Positions 49,978 to 59,261 of a stretch of DNA of 64,000 bases are shown piece by piece; the stretch's first letter is position 1, and every line of letters starts with the position of its first letter. Origin of the DNA: Flavobacterium lindanitolerans (GTDB lineage: Bacteria > Bacteroidota > Bacteroidia > Flavobacteriales > Flavobacteriaceae); assembly GCF_002846575.1 (NCBI RefSeq), contig NZ_PJND01000007.1:62001-126000 (forward strand), read 5' to 3'. The translations under genes were made by a program, and so were the position numbers. Under the pieces are notes generated by a model that searched no databases, was not told the origin of the DNA, and saw nothing but the letters and a program-made list of their open reading frames with translations.

Positions 49978-52617
49978 TTACCGATTCAAGTAAAGCCTTC
50001 CCTGCTTCGCAGGCTTGTTGCCTTTGTTGAAATTAACGATGTAGAAGTAGACTCCATTTGGGGCTACTCCATCAATTACAGTCGACTGATTACTTCTTCC
50101 GTCCCAATCGGGCGTATTGCGGTTTCCTTTATACATCACATTTCCATAGCGATTGTATATTTCAAGCGTAAAATCAGGAAATAAAAATTCTATGTTTGGA
50201 ATATTAAACGTGTCATTGATACCGTCTCCATTAGGCGAAAATCCATCCGGAATCATCAATTCATATTCATCCTCGCCACAATGAGATAAAGAAACCGTTA
50301 CCGCCAATGCATTTTCTGAAATACAGCCTGTAGTCGCAGAAGAATCAAACCCATAATAGGTCATTCCATCTTGTAAAACCTGCGAATCCGGCAATTGGTT
50401 TCCATTGTGTAAGGCATCAAACCAGACAATAGTTCCAGTTCCGTTTACATTGGCCGAAAGATTGGCCAGCGTTGGTGCAGGTGAATCCAAACCACAAAAA
50501 TTCTGTCCGCCGGTTTCTAAAACAGGTGGCGGCAAATCTGTTATTATTACTGCTACAATTGCTTTTTGCGATACGCAGCCAAAAGGAGAAACTGTCGCAA
50601 CATAATAATTTCCAGACGTCAATACCGTATCACTGCTTAATGGCGAGCCACTCTCGCTGGCATACCAAATGTAAGATGTGCCATTTGGAATCAGGTCGGC
50701 TACCGTAGCATTTTCGCTTTGGCAAAACTCCATATTATTTACAACGGGAGTTTCAGGGAGCCTATAAATCGTAAAACTGTCGGTTATGGAAAGATTTCCT
50801 GCTCCGCAAGAAGTTTCATTATTGACGATTTCCGAAATCGTAAAAGTTGTTGTTCCGGTATTCAAAAGTTGGTTTGCCGGTATGGTAAACACCGCTGTTC
50901 CATTTACCGCTGCTATGGTTACAATTCCGGAAGCCGTATTTGCTCCGGTCAAAGAATAAGTAATCTGGATACTTGTCAGCATCCCAAATCCTGAAAAATT
51001 TGCTATGACGGGCTGGCTTTCACAAACATCGTTAATCGTTACCCTTACATTTGAAACGTCAGGTTTTGGCAATATCATAAAAGATTGGGATAATGAGGCC
51101 GTGTTTTCACAGAGTGTCTGCAGATTAATAATATGGGTAATAACAATCGTCATATTGCCCGGATTAGTGAGCAGACTGGACGGCAAAATAAAAGTCCCTA
51201 CGCCACCTACAACTGTCATGACCACCTGTTGTACCGATGCGGTATTGCTTCCGCCCAAATCGTATGTAATCCTGTAATCGCCGTCGGCCAGATTTGTATT
51301 TCCGGACAGCCTTACCTCAACATCAGACTCCTGGCAGGCATTTTCAATAGTCAATGTTCCGGCATTAATCTTTGGCAATGGATATACGTTCAGAATATCG
51401 GAAATATCACCAATGATATGGTCACAGGCATTATATCCGGTAGTTTCGTGAATGTTGACAATGCTTACGGTATAGGCTCCAACAAAAGGAAAAGAAATGG
51501 CAGGTATGGGAAAAGTTACGACTCCATTTTCAAACCGGACCAATATAGTGTTACCGGAGGAAATGGGACCCGTAATCTGATATTGCAAATTGTAGTTTCC
51601 GTTTGGGATATTTTCCAAACCCTGTGTGAGCGTTGCAACAAAAGTGGCCCTTCCAATTTCATCTTCACAGATATCAGAAGCTATCACCAACGTAGAGCCC
51701 GTGAAATCCAATTGTTCCTCAATAATTATTTTGATTGTTGAAGATTTCGGGTTACATACCGGATGTGAGGGTTGTACTGTGTAAGTAAATCCGTATTCTC
51801 CGGGACCAAAAGTATTGTATATGTTCTGGACATTAATAAAAGTATCTTCCGGTCCGGACAACTCAGAAGTACCGCCTTCTGACCATTTACCTCCGGGATC
51901 CTGCCCAAAAATATAATCCAGCAGATTGAGGTTGGTATATATAGACATATCGTCGGAATCACATAAAATCAGGTCTGATGTTACTCCCGGTTCCGGAGCC
52001 GGGTGTACGGTCACATCAACAGTAGCAGAAACAGATGGGCATGATCCAATAGCCGGCATTGTGTAGGTAAATGAAAAAGTTCCCAAACCTGATACTGTAG
52101 CATCCAGAAAGTTTCCTCTTAATGCCCCACTTCCGCTGTCATCTCTCCAATAACCGTTCTGTTGCGGGTTTGGGAAATTCCCTAAAAACTGGAAAAGATT
52201 GACACTATTGTTATCGTCACAGGCAGAAGCATTTGGATTGCTAATTCCTGCGTAACCGCCTATAGTAACTGTAACCGTAGCTACATTATCAGCACAGGAG
52301 GCATCATTTACGGTGTATACAAAAACATAGGTATCGCTTTCGTTAATGCCCCAAACATTGAGAATTCCTGTTGAAATGTTGAGACCGCCGGATTGCTGAA
52401 GGTCTGTCCATGTTCCTCCGGGTGTGGGTGTCCCGCCAAGCAGATTGAAAAGATTGATGTTTTGATTGGTTGATTCCGGAATATTACATATTGTGATGGA
52501 TGCATCTTCACCAGCACATTGGGCTTTGGTCAGGTTACAGGATAAGAGAAAAAACGTAAAAAGGAGTAACTGAAAAAATCCAGCCTTTAGGGGGAGGCAA
52601 GTAATTTTTAAGTACAT
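49978..52617 (-). CDS. Surface protein with T9SS type B sorting domain
   Basis: An 879-residue secreted protein. Signal peptide about 1-33 (LTKAQ). The body is a series of about seven Ig-like repeats, with recurring blocks such as GGTWTDLQQSGGLN, VNDASCADNVATVTVTIGGYAG, GTSYIWYASESGSPLSSDTVL. The last 95 residues are a type B (gliding-motility-associated) CTD: IPDGFSPNGDGINDTFNIPNIEFLFPDFTLEIYNRYGNVMYKG and NGVYFYIVNF (in blocks). Type B CTDs need a PorP/SprF partner, encoded next. Likely an adhesin, or a cell-surface structural protein; the ligand is unknown. Confidence 0.94.
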   Translation of the reverse strand: MYLKITCLPLKAGFFQLLLFTFFLLSCNLTKAQCAGEDASITICNIPESTNQNINLFNLLGGTPTPGGTWTDLQQSGGLNISTGILNVWGINESDTYVFVYTVNDASCADNVATVTVTIGGYAGISNPNASACDDNNSVNLFQFLGNFPNPQQNGYWRDDSGSGALRGNFLDATVSGLGTFSFTYTMPAIGSCPSVSATVDVTVHPAPEPGVTSDLILCDSDDMSIYTNLNLLDYIFGQDPGGKWSEGGTSELSGPEDTFINVQNIYNTFGPGEYGFTYTVQPSHPVCNPKSSTIKIIIEEQLDFTGSTLVIASDICEDEIGRATFVATLTQGLENIPNGNYNLQYQITGPISSGNTILVRFENGVVTFPIPAISFPFVGAYTVSIVNIHETTGYNACDHIIGDISDILNVYPLPKINAGTLTIENACQESDVEVRLSGNTNLADGDYRITYDLGGSNTASVQQVVMTVVGGVGTFILPSSLLTNPGNMTIVITHIINLQTLCENTASLSQSFMILPKPDVSNVRVTINDVCESQPVIANFSGFGMLTSIQITYSLTGANTASGIVTIAAVNGTAVFTIPANQLLNTGTTTFTISEIVNNETSCGAGNLSITDSFTIYRLPETPVVNNMEFCQSENATVADLIPNGTSYIWYASESGSPLSSDTVLTSGNYYVATVSPFGCVSQKAIVAVIITDLPPPVLETGGQNFCGLDSPAPTLANLSANVNGTGTIVWFDALHNGNQLPDSQVLQDGMTYYGFDSSATTGCISENALAVTVSLSHCGEDEYELMIPDGFSPNGDGINDTFNIPNIEFLFPDFTLEIYNRYGNVMYKGNRNTPDWDGRSNQSTVIDGVAPNGVYFYIVNFNKGNKPAKQGRLYLNR

Positions 52618-52711
52618 AGCGTTAAGTTTAGTTATAGTAAAAATATACTATTTTTTTTCACTAAGACCTAATAACATGAAAAAACCGATGAACGGTAAGC
52701 CCCTAATTCTC

Positions 52712-53818
52712 TTAATTCCTGACATCCAATGCATCCCGCAATGCATTACCCATCATCATAAAGGCCAGGGTCAGCAACATTATAGCTGTTCCCGGAACCA
52801 TTGCAAGGTAAGGCTTGTCGAGAATGATATCGCCATAATAATCTTTTATCATGCCTCCCCAACTAGGAACCGGAGGCTGAGCCCCAAGACCTAAAAAGCT
52901 AAGTCCGCTTTCGACCAGGATTGCCGAAGCAAAGTTTGCCGCAGAAATAACAATAACCGGAGCCATAATATTAGGAAGTATGTGGTGGATTATTATTCTC
53001 CAATTGGTATATCCCAAGGCTTTGGCCGCTGTAACATATTGCATTTCCTTTACAGAAATAATCTGCCCGCGAACGACTCTGGCTACTTCAACCCACATTG
53101 TAAGTCCAACTGCTACAAAAACCTGCCAGAATCCTTTTCCAAGACTTAATGTAATTGCAATAACCAGCAATAAGGTAGGAATCGACCATATTATATTGAC
53201 GAGCCACATCACAAACGCATCTACTTTCCCTCCATAATAACCTCCCAATGCGCCAAAAAAGAGTCCTACAACAAGAGAAATAAAAACGGCCACGAAACCA
53301 ATTGCAATCGAAACCCGTGAACCTACCAGCATTCGGCTTAGATAATCCCTTCCGGCTTTATCGGTTCCCAAATAAAACTTTTGATTTTTTATGTGGTCTT
53401 TTGCAGCCTCTTCGAGGCTGTTATATCCCGGGAAATCTTTGAGGGTGGTTTCTTTTTGGATAATGACTTTCGGGTCATCATTATATAACGTATAAACGAT
53501 TTTGTCTTTTTCAATTTTAAAATCCGAAATCGGTTCTTTTGAAAATTGCTGTTCGTGTCCCAAAAAGAAATCCCAAAATCCGGATTCTGCCTGTTCTTTT
53601 AAGGGAATAGAAAGAATTTTTACTTCAAATCCCGGTTTTTTGGAACGAATAGTCAGGTCGCCCCAATTGGCATTTTCTGAATTATCCGGCGCCAAAACAT
53701 AGGCAAAAATCGAAAGCAGCATGAGCAACAGTATAAACCCAAAACTGAAAACGCCCCAGAAATTCTTTTTGAATTTCCGGAGCGCTATTCCTGTTAATGA
53801 TTGTGTGGATTTATTCAT
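52712..53818 (-). CDS. DppC/OppC-like ABC transporter permease
   Basis: A 368-residue inner membrane protein. TM1 at about 22-44 follows the family N-terminus (ALRKFKKNFWGVFSFGFILLL). A soluble insert of about 100 residues (IPLKEQAESGFWDFFLGHEQ..) precedes the BPD_transp_1 domain with YLGTDKAGRDYLSRMLVGSRVSIAIGF (typical DppC block) and the EAA-like loop TAAKALGYTNWRIIIHHILPNI. Oligopeptide importer permeases normally come with a DppB partner, ATPases and a binding protein; none is adjacent. It follows the protease gene by 20 nt. Confidence 0.93.
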   Translation of the reverse strand: MNKSTQSLTGIALRKFKKNFWGVFSFGFILLLMLLSIFAYVLAPDNSENANWGDLTIRSKKPGFEVKILSIPLKEQAESGFWDFFLGHEQQFSKEPISDFKIEKDKIVYTLYNDDPKVIIQKETTLKDFPGYNSLEEAAKDHIKNQKFYLGTDKAGRDYLSRMLVGSRVSIAIGFVAVFISLVVGLFFGALGGYYGGKVDAFVMWLVNIIWSIPTLLLVIAITLSLGKGFWQVFVAVGLTMWVEVARVVRGQIISVKEMQYVTAAKALGYTNWRIIIHHILPNIMAPVIVISAANFASAILVESGLSFLGLGAQPPVPSWGGMIKDYYGDIILDKPYLAMVPGTAIMLLTLAFMMMGNALRDALDVRN

Positions 53819-53838
53819 TCAAATGCCTTTGAGCCAAT

Positions 53839-56079
53839 TTATGACTTCACTAACTTATCTTTCTTTTTAACGTTTACAGTTCCTTTAATAGATGCATTTG
53901 GCTGTAAATCATCCAAAACATTTAAAGCTTCTTCTACATAAACATCTTTTGAAAGGCTTTCATGCCAACGATCTCTTTTTTCTTTTAAAAGATTATCGTT
54001 CTTTACCATTTCATTTTCGTATGGCAATGAAGTAAATTTCAAGTTGTTTTTATAGTTGGAAATAGCTTTGTATTTTTTTGCCTTTTCTTCAAGCTGAGCC
54101 TGTTCCTGTTTGAATTTATCAATATTCAGGCTAAATTCTTTTTCATCCTGTCTTTGTTTAAGCCATTTGGCATTTTCTTCAATCAGTTTGAACTGTTCGC
54201 TTTTCTCCATTCTTCTCTTGCTGTTTTCAACGGCAAGGTCAAAATTAGGCTGCTTGTCCCAAACTTTATAATCGGCTGCATCAATTTTATCCCATGGCAT
54301 GGCATTGTCAATATCGCGTTCGCCCATCTTGATATACGAATATCGGTCTGGCAAGGCAACATCACTGGAAACTCCATTTAACTGAGTAGAACCTCCGTTA
54401 ATTCTATAGAATTTCTGGGTTGTTGTTTTCAATGCTCCAAGGTCTCCCATGGAATTGCTTCTCAAAAACTGGTTCAGGTCAATTACATTCTGTACGGTTC
54501 CTTTTCCATAAGTCTGTGTACTTCCAATAATTACACCTCGCTTATAATCCTGAATAGCTGCCGCCAAAATCTCTGATGCCGATGCTGAAAAGCTGTTCAC
54601 CATAACTACCAATGGTCCGTCCCATTGTACTCTTGAATCCTTATCATACAGGATTTCTTTCTTTTTTCCAGCCGATTTAATCTGAACAATAGGTCCTTTT
54701 TCAATAAACAATCCTGCAATATCTACAACGGTTTTCAAAGAACCTCCTCCGTTATCACGAACGTCCATAACAATTCCATCAACTCCGGCCTGTTTTAATC
54801 TTTCAACTTCAAGGGCAATATCTTTTCCGGCATCACGGCTGTCTGCGTTTTCAAAATCGATATAAAATTTAGGCAGGTAAATGATACCGTACTTTTTACC
54901 GTTCTTTTCAACAACACTCGATTTTGCATAGGTTTCCTCGATTTCTACCTCATCACGAATAATCGAGATTATTTTGATGGTACCATCTGTTTTTTTAACG
55001 GTAAGTCTTACCTCTGTTCCTTTTGGTCCTTTGATTTTCTTAACCACATCGTCAATTCTCATACCTACCACATCAACCGGTTCTTTATCACCTTGTGCTA
55101 CTTTCAGAACCACATCACCAGGCTCTAATTGTTTTCCTCTCCAAGCCGGTCCTCCGGAAATCAATTCTGTGATTTCGGTAAAATCATTCTTCTTCTGCAG
55201 ACGTGCTCCAATTCCTTCCAATTTACCGCTCATACTCACATCAAAACGCTCTTTGTCGTCTGGAGCAAAATAAGAAGTATGCGGGTCAAATCGGGTTGCT
55301 ATCGAATTGATGTATACCGAAAACCAATCATCTCTGTCCAGATCCTTAATAAATCCGAAATATTCATTTAAGGATTTCAACTGACTTTCTCTGGTTTCTT
55401 TTTCAAGAACATCAAAAGGTTTTTTCTCAATTTCCTTTTTCTCTTTTTTCTGTTCTTCTTCCTTTTTAGCTTTTTCTGTAGTTGTTAAATCCGAAAAATC
55501 ATCATTATCGGCTACATTTTTACCTTCCTGAATTTCCAGTTTATTCGTAAGCGAAGCCAGAGTTGAAAGTTTGATTTGCTTATACCATCTGTCTCTTAAC
55601 TCATCCGAATTTTTAGCATACGAGTGCTCTGCATAATCAGTATTGAAGGTCTCGTCTTTTTTGTAATCAAAAGGCTTTGCCAAAATATCTTTGTAATATT
55701 TTTTGCTCTCTTCAATTCTTTGAAGCAAACGGTTGTATGTCAAATCAAAAAACGTAAGGTCTCTGGCCAAAATCTGGTCGTCAAGCTTAGTTTCATATTT
55801 TGAAAACTCATCAATATCCGACTGAAGGAAAAATCTTTTGGAAGGATCTATCGCCTCCAAATAGTCTTTGTATACTCCTTTTGAAAAGGTATCATCAATT
55901 TTTGCAGGATCATAATGTCCGCGTTCAATGACAAATGTCAAAAGCTCAATAAGCAATCTATCTTTCTCGGGATCATTTTTTACTTCTCTTGGAACGAAAC
56001 TCCATAAGGCTGCAGAAAGTGCAACTACAACCAGTACTATCTTATAATTTCTTTTCATAAACTCCATTATAGCATTCAT
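53839..56079 (-). CDS. prc: Tail-specific protease Prc (carboxy-terminal processing)
   Basis: About 746 residues from ATG 56079 (other in-frame ATGs at 56067, 56058; the frame extends to 56133 through a hairpin, which I reject). A membrane/signal helix is at about 10-27. The TSP N-terminal domain spans to about 240, then a PDZ domain (about 245-335; GIGARLQKKNDFTEITELISGGPAWRGKQLEPGDVVLKV) and the S41 protease core (YLPKFYIDFE, VDGIVMDVRDNGGGSLKTVVDIAG, VMVNSFSASASEILAAAIQD, TYGKGTVQNV) with the Ser/Lys dyad. A C-terminal DUF3340-type domain follows. It degrades periplasmic proteins and processes C-termini. Confidence 0.95.
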   Translation of the reverse strand: MNAIMEFMKRNYKIVLVVVALSAALWSFVPREVKNDPEKDRLLIELLTFVIERGHYDPAKIDDTFSKGVYKDYLEAIDPSKRFFLQSDIDEFSKYETKLDDQILARDLTFFDLTYNRLLQRIEESKKYYKDILAKPFDYKKDETFNTDYAEHSYAKNSDELRDRWYKQIKLSTLASLTNKLEIQEGKNVADNDDFSDLTTTEKAKKEEEQKKEKKEIEKKPFDVLEKETRESQLKSLNEYFGFIKDLDRDDWFSVYINSIATRFDPHTSYFAPDDKERFDVSMSGKLEGIGARLQKKNDFTEITELISGGPAWRGKQLEPGDVVLKVAQGDKEPVDVVGMRIDDVVKKIKGPKGTEVRLTVKKTDGTIKIISIIRDEVEIEETYAKSSVVEKNGKKYGIIYLPKFYIDFENADSRDAGKDIALEVERLKQAGVDGIVMDVRDNGGGSLKTVVDIAGLFIEKGPIVQIKSAGKKKEILYDKDSRVQWDGPLVVMVNSFSASASEILAAAIQDYKRGVIIGSTQTYGKGTVQNVIDLNQFLRSNSMGDLGALKTTTQKFYRINGGSTQLNGVSSDVALPDRYSYIKMGERDIDNAMPWDKIDAADYKVWDKQPNFDLAVENSKRRMEKSEQFKLIEENAKWLKQRQDEKEFSLNIDKFKQEQAQLEEKAKKYKAISNYKNNLKFTSLPYENEMVKNDNLLKEKRDRWHESLSKDVYVEEALNVLDDLQPNASIKGTVNVKKKDKLVKS

Positions 56080-56100
56080 CAAATTTTGTTCTAAATTACT

Positions 56101-56142
56101 GAAAAAATTATGCCACGGTTTCTTAAACCGCATAATTTTTTG
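56101..56142. promoter_or_regulatory. Nested hairpin in the prc leader
   Basis: GAAAAAATTATGC pairs with GCATAATTTTTTg, enclosing a second stem GGTTT-ctt-AAACC. As minus-strand RNA it lies about 22 nt before the prc start. The T-rich ends also give it terminator-like character in both directions, but no gene ends here. Confidence 0.6.
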
Positions 56143-56207
56143 TTAAAGATGATTTTGATTGAGAGATAAGGTTAAATCATTGCAGGTAATGACATTTTTA
56201 TAAGATT

Positions 56208-56215
56208 CAAAGTTA
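56208..56215 (-). promoter_or_regulatory. -7 box (TAACTTTG) of prc
   Basis: An exact TAnnTTTG match on the minus strand that predicts a leader of about 120 nt containing the nested hairpin. No -33 TTG. Confidence 0.4.
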
Positions 56216-56230
56216 TACAATTTTGTAACA

Positions 56231-56259
56231 TTGAAAAACTTTAAAAAAAGTTATTTTTG
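56231..56259 (+). promoter_or_regulatory. Sigma-A promoter of surE-lpxB
   Basis: TTG at 56231-56233, 18 nt, then TATTTTTG at 56252-56259: a full consensus match, with a leader of about 75 nt to ATG 56341. Confidence 0.7.
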
Positions 56260-56340
56260 TAATCTGTGTTATCGTTTTTAAGGCAAAATTCCACAGCAAG
56301 ACAAAATACATTCCATCCCGTTTAGAGACAAAAATTATCC

Positions 56341-57123
56341 ATGAAAAAGAAACCTTTGATTTTAGTTACCAATGACGACGGGATTTCGGCTCCCGGAATC
56401 CGCGCCCTGATTAGCGTAATGAAAGAAATTGGCGAAGTTGTTGTCGTAGCGCCAGACAGTCCACAGTCAGGAACCGGCCACGCCATTACCATTAACAGCA
56501 CCTTATACCTTAACAAGATTAGCCCCGGAGATGTAACTCCGGTTGAATACTCCTGCTCCGGAACTCCGGTTGATTGTGTAAAATTTGCCGTAAATGAGGT
56601 GTTGGGAAGAAAGCCCGACCTTTGCGTTTCAGGAATTAATCACGGCTCGAATTCTTCCATAAACGTAATTTACTCCGGAACCATGAGTGCCGCTGTTGAA
56701 GCAGGGATTGAAGGGATTCCTGCCATTGGATTTTCTTTATTGGATTATGACTGGAATGCCGATTTCGAACCGGTTAAAAAATTCGTCAAAAAAATTACAA
56801 TGGAAGTTTTGGAAAATGGGCTTCCGGAAGGCGTAATCCTGAATGTCAATTTCCCGAAATTATCTGAAAAAGACATTAAAGGCATCAAAGTATGCCGACA
56901 GGCCAAGGCTATGTGGTCTGAGAAATTCGACAAAAGGACATCGCCAATGGGACGTGATTATTACTGGCTAACCGGAAAGTTTGTCAATCAGGACAATGGC
57001 GAAGATACTGATGAATGGGCCCTGAAACATGGCTATATTTCTTTGGTTCCGGTTCAGTTTGACCTGACAGCCCATCATGCCATACAGAACCTGAACACCT
57101 GGAAACTAAATGACAATAGTTGA
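56341..57123 (+). CDS. surE: 5'/3'-nucleotidase SurE
   Basis: A 260-residue metal-dependent phosphatase acting on nucleoside monophosphates. The metal-binding motif VTNDDGISAPGIRAL is at the N-terminus, followed by VVVAPDSPQSGTGHAIT, SCSGTPVDCVKFA and SGINHGSNSSINVIYSGTMSAAVEAGIEG (in blocks), all SurE hallmarks. The length is normal. The lpxB start codon follows after 26 nt, and the surE-lpxB pairing is common in Bacteroidota. Confidence 0.97.
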   Translation: MKKKPLILVTNDDGISAPGIRALISVMKEIGEVVVVAPDSPQSGTGHAITINSTLYLNKISPGDVTPVEYSCSGTPVDCVKFAVNEVLGRKPDLCVSGINHGSNSSINVIYSGTMSAAVEAGIEGIPAIGFSLLDYDWNADFEPVKKFVKKITMEVLENGLPEGVILNVNFPKLSEKDIKGIKVCRQAKAMWSEKFDKRTSPMGRDYYWLTGKFVNQDNGEDTDEWALKHGYISLVPVQFDLTAHHAIQNLNTWKLNDNS

Positions 57124-57149
57124 TTATATCAATTAATTCGCTCACAAAT

Positions 57150-58265
57150 ATGAAGTACTATATTATTGCCGGAGAAGCTTCAGGCGACCTGCATGGTTCC
57201 AACCTGATGAAAGCCATTTTCAAAAAAGACCCTCAAGCCGAAATACGGTTTTGGGGCGGCGACCTGATGCAGGAAGCCGGCGGCACTTTAGTAAAACATT
57301 ACCGCGATTTGGCTTTCATGGGATTTGCAGAAGTAGTCATGAACCTCAAAACCATCCTTAATAACATCAAATTCTGTAAGGCCGATATACAGGAATTCAA
57401 ACCGGACGCCATCATTTTTATTGACTATCCGGGATTCAACATGAGGATAGCCAAATGGGCAAAAGAAATAGGAATACCAACCCATTATTATATTTCCCCA
57501 CAGATTTGGGCCTGGAAAGAAAATCGTATCAAAGCCATCAAACGCGATGTCGATTTTATGTATGTGATTCTTCCGTTTGAAAAAGATTTCTACGAAAAAA
57601 AACACCATTTCCCTGTAGAATTTGTTGGCCATCCCCTAATTGACGCCATTCACAACAGAGAACATATCGATGAAGATTCCTTTAGAAAAGAATTTGATTT
57701 GGATGACAAGCCTGTCATTGCACTGCTTCCTGGTAGCCGAAAACAGGAGATTTCAAAAATGCTTTCCGAAATGCTTGCTGTTGTAAAAGACTTTCCGGCC
57801 TATCAATTTGTGATTGCCGGCGCTCCGGGCCAGGAGTATGACTTTTACAAACAATTCTTAAAAGACCAAAACGTACATTTTATCTCCAACCGAACCTATG
57901 ATTTGCTGAGCATAGCATCTGCGGCTTTGGTTACTTCCGGGACGGCCACATTAGAAACGGCATTATTTAAGGTTCCGGAGGTTGTCTGTTACAAAGGAAA
58001 CTGGATTTCCTATCAGATTGCCAAGCGAATTATCACCTTAAAATACATTTCGCTGGTGAATCTTATTATGGATAAAGAAGTCGTAACCGAATTAATACAG
58101 GGCGAATGCAATCCGAAAAGAATCAGGAAAGAGCTGCATAAAATTTTAGAAACCAGCCAAAGGGAAAAGCTTTTGCAGGATTATGAAATTCTTGAAAAAA
58201 AGCTCGGAGGCATTGGCGCAAGCGAGAAAACAGCGCGTTTGATTGTTGATAAGCTTAAAAAATAA
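57150..58265 (+). CDS. lpxB: Lipid-A-disaccharide synthase
   Basis: The protein is 371 residues from ATG 57150 (MKYYIIAGEASGDLHG); an in-frame ATG at 57120 overlaps surE but adds an unlikely leader. It joins UDP-diacylglucosamine and lipid X into the lipid A disaccharide at the inner membrane. Hallmarks: IAGEASGDLHGSNLMKAI, FWGGDLMQEAGG, FIDYPGFNMRIAKWAKEIGIPTHYYISPQIWAWKENRI, LLPGSRKQEI and SGTATLETALFKVPEVVCYKGN (in blocks). Gram-negative lipid A is therefore made. Confidence 0.96.
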   Translation: MKYYIIAGEASGDLHGSNLMKAIFKKDPQAEIRFWGGDLMQEAGGTLVKHYRDLAFMGFAEVVMNLKTILNNIKFCKADIQEFKPDAIIFIDYPGFNMRIAKWAKEIGIPTHYYISPQIWAWKENRIKAIKRDVDFMYVILPFEKDFYEKKHHFPVEFVGHPLIDAIHNREHIDEDSFRKEFDLDDKPVIALLPGSRKQEISKMLSEMLAVVKDFPAYQFVIAGAPGQEYDFYKQFLKDQNVHFISNRTYDLLSIASAALVTSGTATLETALFKVPEVVCYKGNWISYQIAKRIITLKYISLVNLIMDKEVVTELIQGECNPKRIRKELHKILETSQREKLLQDYEILEKKLGGIGASEKTARLIVDKLKK

Positions 58266-58363
58266 CACTTATTTAACACCAAAAATAATCCGCTAGAATT
58301 CAAACCATTACAATCCGTAAAATCTTTTAAAAAATTAGTTATCAACAATTTCTTGAAAAGATT

Positions 58364-58396
58364 TTTGCTGGTTTTATGAATTTTACATTATATTTG
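58364..58396 (+). promoter_or_regulatory. Sigma-A promoter of the C40 peptidase gene
   Basis: TTTG at 58364-58367, 21 nt, TATATTTG at 58389-58396: full consensus. The leader is about 145 nt, unusually long for this window; no clear structure was seen in it. Confidence 0.65.
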
Positions 58397-58547
58397 GAAT
58401 CTGTTATATAATAATCAGGTTATTAACTCGTTGTATATCTAAACATATAGCATTTGAAAAACGAATAATTCTACGGAATTTTTATTAATAAATCTAAAGC
58501 AAATTCGCCCCTAAGTCTTTGTTTTTGCTGAAAAATAAAAAATAAAT

Positions 58548-59225
58548 ATGTCTGCAAAAAAAATCTTTTTACTGTTCTTACCACTATTTTTATTGGTATC
58601 GACCTCAGGCCACTCGCAAATTATTACCACTAAAAAAGAAGCTCTTAAAAAAGGAGTTTACGAAAAACCTGTAGAAAAGAAAACTACTGTTGCTGCAGAT
58701 AAACCTGCTCCGGCTCCCGTTGCTGTTGCAGACAAAACAAAAGCTACAAAAAATACCAAAACGGTTAAAAATAAAAAAAATGTAATTGTAGAACAGGAAG
58801 ACCCGGAACTTATCGCATCTGTGGCTCCAACTGAAAGTTACATTTCTCTTCAATTAATCAATAACGCAATGAATTTCCTGGGTGTAAGATACCGTGGAGG
58901 CGGTACTACTACTGCCGGAATGGATTGCTCCGGAATGGTTACTGCTGTTTTTAATCTTTTTGACATCAAATTGCCTAGAAGTTCACATGATATGGCCTTG
59001 ATTGGTGAAAAAGTTGACACGAACGATATTAAAAAAGGAGACCTGATTTTCTTCAGAACCAATGGAAGAAGAGTTATCAACCACGTAGGCGTTGTTATCG
59101 AAAAAATTGGTGATGAAATAAAATTTATCCATTCATCAACAAGCAAAGGTGTTGTGGTTTCATCCACAAGTGAGCCTTACTACAAAAGAACATTTGCTCA
59201 GGTAAACAGAATCATCCAGCAATAA
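58548..59225 (+). CDS. NlpC/P60 (C40) peptidoglycan endopeptidase
   Basis: A 225-residue exported enzyme. Signal peptide about 1-23 (SGHSQ). A Lys/Ala/Pro-rich linker (about 35-85, VEKKTTVAADKPAPAPVAVADKTK) precedes the NlpC/P60 domain (about 98-222), with catalytic Cys127 in GMDCSGMV and His179 in INHVGVV; the third polar residue is His in KFIHSST. It cuts peptide stems in peptidoglycan. The lack of an SH3 or LysM domain is typical of small Bacteroidota members. It is followed by comEC after 36 nt. Confidence 0.95.
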   Translation: MSAKKIFLLFLPLFLLVSTSGHSQIITTKKEALKKGVYEKPVEKKTTVAADKPAPAPVAVADKTKATKNTKTVKNKKNVIVEQEDPELIASVAPTESYISLQLINNAMNFLGVRYRGGGTTTAGMDCSGMVTAVFNLFDIKLPRSSHDMALIGEKVDTNDIKKGDLIFFRTNGRRVINHVGVVIEKIGDEIKFIHSSTSKGVVVSSTSEPYYKRTFAQVNRIIQQ

Positions 59226-59261
59226 TTTCACTTTTTGTTATATTTTCGGTATTTTCGGTTT

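Noticed and set aside
51133..51741. 202-codon frame antisense to the type B CTD protein
   Set aside because: Long only because the repeats of the real gene lack stops in this frame; composition not protein-like.
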